Shown in pieces: positions 28,231 to 35,013 of a stretch of 64,000 nt of DNA. The DNA comes from Ferrimonas balearica. GTDB taxonomy: Bacteria; Pseudomonadota; Gammaproteobacteria; Enterobacterales; Shewanellaceae. Made by a program: the position numbers and the translations under genes. The notes under the pieces were generated by a model. That model was not told the DNA's origin, did not search any database, and worked only from the letters and a program-made list of their open reading frames with translations. The DNA is taken from NCBI RefSeq assembly GCF_019802085.1, contig NZ_JAHVHV010000003.1, positions 248,001 to 312,000 of the forward strand, read 5' to 3'. The first letter of the stretch is position 1; each line of letters begins with the position of its first letter.

Positions 28231-29214
28231 TTACTCCTTGTACTTCAGGGTGCCGTTGGCCTTGATCTCGTCGTACCACACGTTGTGGTGCTGCTTGGCC
28301 CAGTTCTCGTCGCAGTAACCGGACACCATGCACTCCATGCCACCTTCGGACATGACGGTGGCCATGAAGATGTGGACGATGGAGAAAGCGGTGACGATGA
28401 TCGCCGCGGCGGCGTGGATGATCAGCGCCAGCAGACTCAGGCTGCGGGAAGGCTCCACGTACTCCGGGAACAGCAGGATCACCCCGGTGGCGGCGATGAT
28501 GGCGCCGCAGAAGGCGAAGGTCCAGAACCACACCTTCTCACCGGCGTTGGCGAAGCCCGCGTCCGGGTGCTTGCCCTTGAAGGGCCCGAAGTTGATGTAG
28601 CCACCCACCACCATGAACCAGGCCAGGTCGTACTTGGCCGGGATCTGGTTCTTGGCCCACTTCACGGTCATCAGCACCCAGCCGATGAGGAAGGGGATCG
28701 CCATGTAGTCGTGCACCGGCTTGGCGACCGCCGCCATGGTGGCGAACGCCTGCTGGCCCAGGTAGGGCTCGATGATCAGGCGTCCCGCCAGCAGGGTCAG
28801 GCCGGTGAGGATCAGCAGCAGGCAGGGGATGGCCCCCAGCCAGTGGATCGCCACGTCCGCCTTGGACCAGCGGTACACCATCTTGCCGGAGAAGCCCCCG
28901 TGCAGCTTGGAGATCCCGTTCACCGCGATAAAGGCGGCAAAGGCGGCGATCATGCCAAACAGCGCCAGGGCCATGCCCGGGGCCAGCACGTCGCTGCGCA
29001 GGGGCAGCAGGCGCTCATCCTGGGGATTGATCAGCTGGGCGTGGTACTCCACCTCGGACACGGTACGGCCCTCGGCGCCCTGCTGGATCGCCTGCCACAC
29101 CACCTCGGCTTCGTTGCCGGACTGGGCCGCCACGGTGCCGGGATCCGACGCCAGGGCCAGGCCCGGTGCCATCACCAGCAGCATCAACAGCGGCTTCAGC
29201 AGTTTTGTGAACAT
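28231..29214 (-). CDS. fdhC: formate dehydrogenase cytochrome b subunit, copy 1
   Basis: Membrane subunit (FdnI/FdoI-like cytochrome b556) that passes electrons from FdhB to quinone. The 327-residue protein has a signal-like N-terminus (to about 22), a roughly 60-residue periplasmic stretch, then four or more membrane segments. Candidate haem ligands are in AIHWLGAIPC, VHDYMAIPF and FSIVHIFMATV. The family tag NFGPFKGKHPDAGFANAGEK is present. AGGAG five bases from the ATG. Last gene of operon 1; close to copy 2 (about nine residues in ten identical by eye). Confidence 0.93.
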   Translation of the reverse strand: MFTKLLKPLLMLLVMAPGLALASDPGTVAAQSGNEAEVVWQAIQQGAEGRTVSEVEYHAQLINPQDERLLPLRSDVLAPGMALALFGMIAAFAAFIAVNGISKLHGGFSGKMVYRWSKADVAIHWLGAIPCLLLILTGLTLLAGRLIIEPYLGQQAFATMAAVAKPVHDYMAIPFLIGWVLMTVKWAKNQIPAKYDLAWFMVVGGYINFGPFKGKHPDAGFANAGEKVWFWTFAFCGAIIAATGVILLFPEYVEPSRSLSLLALIIHAAAAIIVTAFSIVHIFMATVMSEGGMECMVSGYCDENWAKQHHNVWYDEIKANGTLKYKE

Positions 29215-29279
29215 AGTTGCTCCTTCACAAAGGACTGAGGGGGCAGCCCTAGGACCGCCCCCGGTTTCAGCGGGCCGCT

Positions 29280-29852
29280 TTAGCCCCAGGCACCGTCTTT
29301 GTGACCACGGGTGACCACACGCTCACGGTAGATGTCGGACACCATGCCCGCATCGCCCGCCAGCAGGGCCTTGGTGGAACACAACTCGGCGCACATCGGC
29401 AGCTTGCCTTCGGCAATACGGTTGGCACCGTACAGGGCCTTCTCCTTGGCGGAGCCGGCCTCGACGCCCGGACCACCGGCACAGAAGGTGCACTTGTCCA
29501 TCTTGCCCTTGGAACCGAAGGCGGACTGCTTCGGGAACTGCGGGGCGCCGAAGGGGCAGGCGTACAGGCAGTAGCCACAGCCGATGCAGCGTTCCTTGTC
29601 GTGCAGCACGATGCCGTCTTCGGTCTTGCTGAACACGTTGACCGGGCACACCTTCATGCAGGGGGCGTCGGCGCAGTGCATGCAAGCGACGGAGATGGAG
29701 GCTTCGCCGGGCTTACCATCGTTGATGGTCACAACGCGACGGCGCTGAATGCCCCACTCCAGGGCGGAGTCGTTTTCGTTCTTACAAGCGGTGACGCAGC
29801 CGTTACATTCGATGCAGCGCTTGGTGTCACACATGAATTTCATGGTCGCCAT
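29280..29852 (-). CDS. fdhB: formate dehydrogenase iron-sulfur subunit, copy 1
   Basis: Electron-transfer subunit with four 4Fe-4S clusters linking FdhA to FdhC. Cys motifs seen in order: CDTKRCIECNGCVTAC (12-23 region), CMHCADAPCMKVCP, CIGCGYCLYACP, and CTFC...CAELCS. It is 190 residues long and lacks the C-terminal membrane helix of E. coli FdnH, as in other short FdhB proteins. It lies between fdhA1 and fdhC1. Confidence 0.95.
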   Translation of the reverse strand: MATMKFMCDTKRCIECNGCVTACKNENDSALEWGIQRRRVVTINDGKPGEASISVACMHCADAPCMKVCPVNVFSKTEDGIVLHDKERCIGCGYCLYACPFGAPQFPKQSAFGSKGKMDKCTFCAGGPGVEAGSAKEKALYGANRIAEGKLPMCAELCSTKALLAGDAGMVSDIYRERVVTRGHKDGAWG

Positions 29853-29877
29853 ATGGGCTTATCTCCTTAGGCCGACG

Positions 29878-32739
29878 TTAGGCTTTGACGATTTCGCACA
29901 GGGAACACTTGGTTTCCTGCATCTGGGTCACCGGGTCGTACCCGTAGGTCAATGCGGTGTTGGCGGACTCACCCACCACGTAAGGCTTGGTGCTGACGCC
30001 ACCGGACTCGGGGTATTGCAGCTCCTCACCTTCGAACACACCGGCGAAGTGGTAGGGCATAAAGGTCTCGCCCACCGTCACACGCTCAGTGACCATCGCC
30101 TTCATGCCGATAACTGCGCCTTCCGGCGACTTCAGCTTGACGTTGTCGCCATCACGGATGCCACGGTCGGCGGCGTCCGCGGGGTGGATCTCGACGAACA
30201 TCTCCTGCTGCAGTTCGGCCAGCCAGGGGTTGGAACGGGTCTCTTCACCGCCCCCTTCGTACTCCACCAGACGACCGGAAGTGACCACCAGCGGGAACTT
30301 CTTGTCCAGGTTGTCGCTGATCACCCGGTCCTGGATGGACTTGAACAGGGTGGGCAGACGGTGCACCTGCATGTCGTCGTGGGTCGGGTACTTGGCGATG
30401 AGATCGCGACGCGGGGTGTACAGCGGCTCACGGTGAACCGGTACCTCATCCGGGAAGGTCCACACCTTGCAGCGGGCCTTGGCGTTACCGAAGGGGATAC
30501 AGCCGTGGGCCATGGCGACGCGCTGGATCCCGCCGGACAGGTCGGTCTTCCAGTTCTTGCCTTCGGCAGCGGCTTTCTCTTCGGCGGTCAGCTCGTCCCA
30601 CCAGCCCAGCTGCTTGAGCAGCTTGTGGTCGAACTCGGGGTGACCGTCGCCGATCTCGTTGCCCTTGGAGCCGGGATCTTCGGCCAGGATGTTGACGCCG
30701 TTGTGCTCGACACCGAAGCGGGCACGGAAGTTACCGCCCCCCTCCATGACGTGTTTGGAGGTGTCGTACAGGATGTGGGTACCGGGGTGCTTGAGCTCCG
30801 GGGTGCCCCAGCAGGGCCACGGCAGACCGTAGGTCTCGCCCTTCACCTCGCCGCCCGGGGCCTTGAGGTCTTCCCAGCTGAACAGGTGCCAGTTTTCCTG
30901 GTGCTGCTTCAGACGCTCCGGGGACTGACCGGTGTAACCGATGGTCCACATGCCGCGGTTGAACTCGCGGGTGATGTCTTCCACCAGCGGCTCGTCGTTG
31001 TTGACCTGGATGTGCTTGAACATCTCGTCGGCCATGCCCACCTTCTTGGCGATCTTGTACATGATCACGTGGTCCGGCAGGGACTCGAACATCGGCTCAA
31101 TCACCTGGGAACGCCACTGCAGGGAGCGGTTGGAGGCGGAGATGGAACCGTAGGTTTCGAACTGGGTCGCGGCGGGCAGCAGGTAGACGCCGTCCTTACG
31201 CTGGTGCATCACACCGGCCATGGTCGGGTAGGGGTCGACCACCACCACGGTGTCCATCTTGTTCAGCGCTTCACGCACTTCGCGGCCACGGGTCTCGGTG
31301 TTGACGGACTGGCCCCAGAAGAAAGCCAGGCGCACGTTGTCCTTCTGACCGATCTTGGCTTTGTCCTCCAGCACGCCGTCGTGCCAGCGGGAGCAGGGGA
31401 TGCCGGGGGTGTTCATCGGCACCTTGCCCAGGTGGGAACCCTGGTCGAAGCGGCCCTTCACCCAGTCAAACTCCAGGTCCCATACGTTGGACCAGTGCTT
31501 CCAGGCGCCTTCGGACAGGCCGTAGTAACCGGGCAGGTTGTCGAACAGCAGGCCGAAGTCGGTGGCGCCCTGAACGTTGTCGTGGCCACGGAAGATGTTG
31601 GCACCGCCACCGGAAACGCCCATGTTGCCCAGGGCCAGCTGCAGGATGCAGTAAGCACGGGTGTTGGCGTTACCCACGGTGTGCTGGGTCCCACCCATAC
31701 ACCAGACGATGGTGCCCGGACGGTGCTCGGCCAGGGTCTTGGCCACGCGGCGCATCTGCTCCGGGGAAACGGAGGTCAGGTCCTGCACCTCTTCTGGGTG
31801 GTACTTCTTCACTTCCTCACGGATGGCGTCCATACCGTAGGTGCGACGGCGGATGAAGTCTTTGTCTTCCCAACCGTTTTCGAAGATGTGCCAGAGCAGG
31901 CCGTAGATGAAGGGGATGTCGGTACCGGGTCGGATATGCACGTACTCGTCGGCGTGGGCCGCAGTACGGGTGAAGCGAGGATCGACCACGATCATCTTGG
32001 CGCCGCGCTCTTTACCGGTGAGCACGTGGGACATGGCAACCGGGTGCGCTTCGGCGGCGTTGGAGCCGATAAAGAGCATCGCCTTACAGTTGTGCATGTC
32101 GTTGTAGGAGTTGGTCTGGGCGCCGTAGCCCCAGGTGTTGGCCACACCGGCTACGGTGGTGGAGTGACAGATCCGGGCGGAGTGGTCGACGTTGTTGGTG
32201 CCCCACATGGCCGCGAACTTACGGTACAGGTAGGCCTGTTCGTTGGAGAACTTGGCGCTGCCCATAAAGTAGACGGAATCCGGACCGGACTCCTGGCGGA
32301 TCTTCAGCATCTGGTCGCCGATCTCGTTGATCGCCTGGTCCCAGGTCAGCTTCTTCCACTTGCCGCCTTCCAGCTTCATCGGGTACTTCACCCGCTTCTC
32401 ACTGTGGCCGTGGTGACGGATGGACGCGCCCTTGGCACAGTGGCCACCGCGGTTGATGGGGTGGTCGAAGGCCGGCTCCTGGCCAGTCCAGACACCGTTC
32501 TGTACTTCGGCGTAGATGCCACAGCCCACGGAGCAGTGGGAACAGATGGTCTTCACGCGCTCAACGGGACCCTCGGCGCTGACGGCCTTGGCTTCGGCCT
32601 TGCGGACCATGCCGGCACCCAGCATGGAGGCAGCGGCGATCCCACCGGTGGTAACACCGGCGTTTTTCAGGAACTGGCGACGGTTCATGCCCAGGGAGCC
32701 GGAGTCCTGGATACCATTGCCTTTGCGAGTCAGTTTCAT
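29878..32739 (-). CDS. fdhA: formate dehydrogenase catalytic subunit (Cys type), copy 1
   Basis: Periplasm-facing molybdopterin (Mo or W) enzyme oxidising formate to CO2. The 953-residue precursor has a Tat signal (NRRQFLKNAG at 19-28), one 4Fe-4S cluster (Cys66, 69, 73 and 101) and the active-site Cys191-His192 in SARICHSTTVAG. The frame has no internal TGA there, so Cys replaces the selenocysteine of E. coli FdnG. Further markers: MGSAKFSNE, VDPRFTRTAAHAD, CMGGTQHTVGN, RGHDNVQGATD. By eye it is closer to copy 3 than to copy 2. Confidence 0.96.
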   Translation of the reverse strand: MKLTRKGNGIQDSGSLGMNRRQFLKNAGVTTGGIAAASMLGAGMVRKAEAKAVSAEGPVERVKTICSHCSVGCGIYAEVQNGVWTGQEPAFDHPINRGGHCAKGASIRHHGHSEKRVKYPMKLEGGKWKKLTWDQAINEIGDQMLKIRQESGPDSVYFMGSAKFSNEQAYLYRKFAAMWGTNNVDHSARICHSTTVAGVANTWGYGAQTNSYNDMHNCKAMLFIGSNAAEAHPVAMSHVLTGKERGAKMIVVDPRFTRTAAHADEYVHIRPGTDIPFIYGLLWHIFENGWEDKDFIRRRTYGMDAIREEVKKYHPEEVQDLTSVSPEQMRRVAKTLAEHRPGTIVWCMGGTQHTVGNANTRAYCILQLALGNMGVSGGGANIFRGHDNVQGATDFGLLFDNLPGYYGLSEGAWKHWSNVWDLEFDWVKGRFDQGSHLGKVPMNTPGIPCSRWHDGVLEDKAKIGQKDNVRLAFFWGQSVNTETRGREVREALNKMDTVVVVDPYPTMAGVMHQRKDGVYLLPAATQFETYGSISASNRSLQWRSQVIEPMFESLPDHVIMYKIAKKVGMADEMFKHIQVNNDEPLVEDITREFNRGMWTIGYTGQSPERLKQHQENWHLFSWEDLKAPGGEVKGETYGLPWPCWGTPELKHPGTHILYDTSKHVMEGGGNFRARFGVEHNGVNILAEDPGSKGNEIGDGHPEFDHKLLKQLGWWDELTAEEKAAAEGKNWKTDLSGGIQRVAMAHGCIPFGNAKARCKVWTFPDEVPVHREPLYTPRRDLIAKYPTHDDMQVHRLPTLFKSIQDRVISDNLDKKFPLVVTSGRLVEYEGGGEETRSNPWLAELQQEMFVEIHPADAADRGIRDGDNVKLKSPEGAVIGMKAMVTERVTVGETFMPYHFAGVFEGEELQYPESGGVSTKPYVVGESANTALTYGYDPVTQMQETKCSLCEIVKA

Positions 32740-32753
32740 GGTGTTCTCCTCAA

Positions 32754-32951
32754 TTACTGGCCGCGGGCGACGTCGTAGTAGCGACGCACGTGGTCGGTCT
32801 CGCGGTACCCCTGGGTTTTGTTCTCGGTCAGGGTTTCACCGCTGGGTGCGGCCATTACCGAGGGGGCGGCCAGGGCCGCACCGGCGGCGGCACTGCCGGT
32901 CGCCAGGGTCTTGAGGAATTGGCGTCGAGCCAAAGGCTTTTCGGTTTTCAT
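32754..32951 (-). CDS. fdhX: small Tat-signal protein of the FDH operon, copy 1
   Basis: The 65-residue protein is mostly a Tat signal (ARRQFLKTLATGSAAAGAAL) with a short tail ending GYRETDHVRRYYDVARGQ. This fits the 'formate dehydrogenase region Tat target' family found directly before fdhA in proteobacteria; function not established. First gene of operon 1, 14 bases before fdhA1. AGGAAGCTT precedes the ATG. Confidence 0.88.
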   Translation of the reverse strand: MKTEKPLARRQFLKTLATGSAAAGAALAAPSVMAAPSGETLTENKTQGYRETDHVRRYYDVARGQ

Positions 32952-33309
32952 AAGCTTCCTTATTTCTGTGTACCAGGCCCGGCCCGCTCACCCCGGTGGG
33001 ACGAATTTGGCCACGGCCTGCCCGTACAGTCGTGTCAATCGACGGATGCATCATGACGTGACGCCGCAGAAGATATCTTGATCTGGCGCAAGTCGAAATT
33101 TCCCTGTTTTCGTGATGCAGCACGTGGTTTTCCCGTCTTTTGTAAAAACCGGGTTAGGGGTGAGTCATTGTGTCGCAGTGGACATGCTTCAAATTGCGGC
33201 GGGGGTTCGGGGAAGGGATTTACCGTTTTTTGCTTTCCTTGCCCAGATTGGTAAACCAAGGACGAGAAAATACCCGTTTTGTGATCCAGATCAACTTCCT
33301 GCTGGGAAC
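32952..33309. other. leader/promoter region of FDH operon 1
   Basis: About 360 bases without a supported gene; noticeably richer in A/T than the coding DNA (for example 33100-33300). It must carry the promoter of fdhX1-A1-B1-C1. I see one CRP/FNR-like dyad (33280-33295) but no good sigma-54 -24/-12 element and no TTTGTCCC half-site. An open frame at 33112-33408 has no ribosome site or coding character. Confidence 0.6.
33280..33295. promoter_or_regulatory. CRP/FNR-like site upstream of FDH operon 1
   Basis: TGTGATCCAGATCAAC matches the FNR box TTGAT-N4-ATCAA at nine of ten positions (GTGAT-CCAG-ATCAA). It also matches a CRP site (TGTGA-N6-TCACA) with a weaker right half. It lies about 330 bases upstream of fdhX1, next to the terminator of operon 2. 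Confidence 0.45.
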
Positions 33310-33333
33310 AAAAAAGCCCCGCGATTGCGGGGC
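33310..33333 (-). terminator. intrinsic terminator of FDH operon 2
   Basis: Minus-strand 7-bp stem GCCCCGC/GCGGGGC with a T run, about 60 bases after the fdhC2 stop. Confidence 0.85.
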
Positions 33334-33391
33334 TTAGAGTCAAATAAGAGGCATTATCAGTTGGCCGGTAAGGCCAGGGTTTTTAACGCTC

Positions 33392-34375
33392 TTACTCCTT
33401 GTACTTGAGCTCGCCGTTGGCCTTGATCTCGTCGTACCACACATTGTGGTGCTGTTTGGCCCAGTTCTCGTCGCAGTAACCGGACACCATGCACTCCATG
33501 CCGCCCTCGGACATGACGGTGGCCATGAAGATGTGGACGATGGAGAAGGCACAGATGATGATCGCCGCCGCGCCGTGGATGATCAGCGACAGCAGGCTCA
33601 GGCTGCGGGAGGGCTCGACGTACTCCGGGAACAGCAGGATCACGCCGGATGCGGAGATCACGCCACCGAACAGGGCGAAAGCCCAGAACCACAACTTCTC
33701 ACCGGCGTTGGCGAAGCCCGCGTCCGGGTGCTTGCCCTTGAAGGGCCCGAAGTTGATGTAACCGCCCACCACCATAAACCAGGCGATGTCGTACTTGGCG
33801 GGGATCTGGTTCTTGGCCCACTTCACGGTCATCAGCAACCACCCCAGCATAAAGGGGATTGCCATGTAGTCGTGCACCGGCTTGGCGATGGCCGCCATGG
33901 TGGCGAACGCCTGCTGGCCCAGGTAGGGCTCGATGATCAGGCGTCCCGCCAGCAACGTCAGGCCAGTGAGGATCAGCAGCAGGCAGGGGATGGCCCCCAG
34001 CCAGTGGATCGCCACGTCCGCCTTGGACCAGCGGTACACCATTTTGCCGGAGAAACCGTCGTGCAGCTTGGAGATCCCGTTCACCGCGATAAAGGCGGCA
34101 AAGGCCGCGATCATGCCAAACAGCGCCAGGGCCAGGCCCGGGGCCAGGATGTCGCTGCGCAGGGGCAGCAGTCGCTCATCCTGGGGGTTGATCAGCTGAG
34201 CGTGGAACTCGGATTCGGACACGGTGCGGCCCTCGGCGCCCTGCTGGATCGCCTGCCACACCACCTCCGCTTCGTTCCCCGCCTGGGCCGCCACCATGCC
34301 GGCGTCACTGGCCAGGGCCAGGGAGGGCAGCAGGGCCAGCAGCACCAGCAGGGGTTTCAGCATCTTGGAAAACAT
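33392..34375 (-). CDS. fdhC: formate dehydrogenase cytochrome b subunit, copy 2
   Basis: The 327-residue cytochrome b subunit has the same layout as copy 1: signal-like N-terminus, periplasmic stretch, haem-ligand candidates in AIHWLGAIPC and VHDYMAIPF, and the NFGPFKGKHPDAGF tag. Two adjacent ATGs exist; AAGGAG lies 5 bases from 34375 and only 2 from 34378, so 34375 is chosen. Substitutions against copy 1 cluster in the signal peptide and in the segment around FWAFALFGGVISASG. Confidence 0.93.
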   Translation of the reverse strand: MFSKMLKPLLVLLALLPSLALASDAGMVAAQAGNEAEVVWQAIQQGAEGRTVSESEFHAQLINPQDERLLPLRSDILAPGLALALFGMIAAFAAFIAVNGISKLHDGFSGKMVYRWSKADVAIHWLGAIPCLLLILTGLTLLAGRLIIEPYLGQQAFATMAAIAKPVHDYMAIPFMLGWLLMTVKWAKNQIPAKYDIAWFMVVGGYINFGPFKGKHPDAGFANAGEKLWFWAFALFGGVISASGVILLFPEYVEPSRSLSLLSLIIHGAAAIIICAFSIVHIFMATVMSEGGMECMVSGYCDENWAKQHHNVWYDEIKANGELKYKE

Positions 34376-34426
34376 CATTGCTCCTTAGACAGGGTCGGGG
34401 CGGCGTGCGCCCCGACCGGTCAGGCT

Positions 34427-34999
34427 TCAGCCCCAGGCACCGTCTTTGTGACCACGGTTGACCACACGCTCACGGTAGATGTCGGACACGGTGCCCGCAT
34501 CGCCCGCCAGCAGGGCCTTGGTGGAACACAGCTCGGCGCACATCGGCAGCTTGCCTTCGGCGATGCGGTTGGCACCGTACAGGGCCTTCTCCTTGGCGGA
34601 GCCGGCCTCGACGGCCGGGCCACCGGCACAGAAGGTGCACTTGTCCATCTTGCCCTTGGAGCCGAACACCGCTTTTTTCGGGAACTGCGGGGCGCCAAAG
34701 GGGCAGGCGTACAGGCAGTAGCCACAGCCGATGCAGCGCTCTTTGTCGTGCAGCACGATGCCGTCTTCGGTCTTGCTGAACACATTGACCGGGCACACCT
34801 TCATGCAGGGGGCGTCGGCGCAGTGCATGCAAGCGACGGAGATGGAGGCTTCGCCGGGTTTACCATCGTTGATGGTGACCACGCGACGGCGCTGGATGCC
34901 CCACTCCAGGGCGGAATCGTTTTCGTTCTTACAGGCGGTGACGCAGCCGTTACACTCGATGCAGCGCTTGGTGTCACACATAAATTTCATGGTAGCCAT
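34427..34999 (-). CDS. fdhB: formate dehydrogenase iron-sulfur subunit, copy 2
   Basis: The 190-residue four-cluster ferredoxin subunit has all sixteen cluster cysteines as in copy 1. It differs from copy 1 at only six positions (for example PKKAV for PKQSA, GPA for GPG, VVNRG for VVTRG). This is much closer than the adjoining fdhA genes are to each other, implying recent duplication or gene conversion of this segment. Confidence 0.95.
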   Translation of the reverse strand: MATMKFMCDTKRCIECNGCVTACKNENDSALEWGIQRRRVVTINDGKPGEASISVACMHCADAPCMKVCPVNVFSKTEDGIVLHDKERCIGCGYCLYACPFGAPQFPKKAVFGSKGKMDKCTFCAGGPAVEAGSAKEKALYGANRIAEGKLPMCAELCSTKALLAGDAGTVSDIYRERVVNRGHKDGAWG

Positions 35000-35013
35000 G
35001 AGTCAGTTACTCC

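Larger units (their letters stand above)
28231..29852. repeat. fdhCB duplicate, unit 1
   Basis: The fdhC-fdhB segment is closely matched by 33392-34999 in the same orientation. The fdhB parts differ at only six residues of 190, and long nucleotide runs are identical. The third fdhCB copy (38480-40133) is far more diverged. Confidence 0.9.
33392..34999. repeat. fdhCB duplicate, unit 2
   Basis: Direct-orientation partner of 28231-29852 (see that entry); near-identical in fdhB and closely similar in fdhC. Confidence 0.9.

Noticed and set aside
33003-33030. Possible sigma-54 element before FDH operon 1
   Set aside because: A GC-N10-CC pattern exists on the plus strand, but the flanking bases do not match TGGCAC or TTGCA, so chance is likely in GC-rich DNA.
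33112-33408. 98-codon open frame in the operon 1 leader
   Set aside because: No ribosome site, composition unlike the neighbouring genes, and it runs through the operon 2 terminator.
28231-34999. Insertion sequence or transposon behind the fdhCB duplication
   Set aside because: No transposase, terminal inverted repeats or target duplications are visible; homologous recombination between paralogues explains the pattern.
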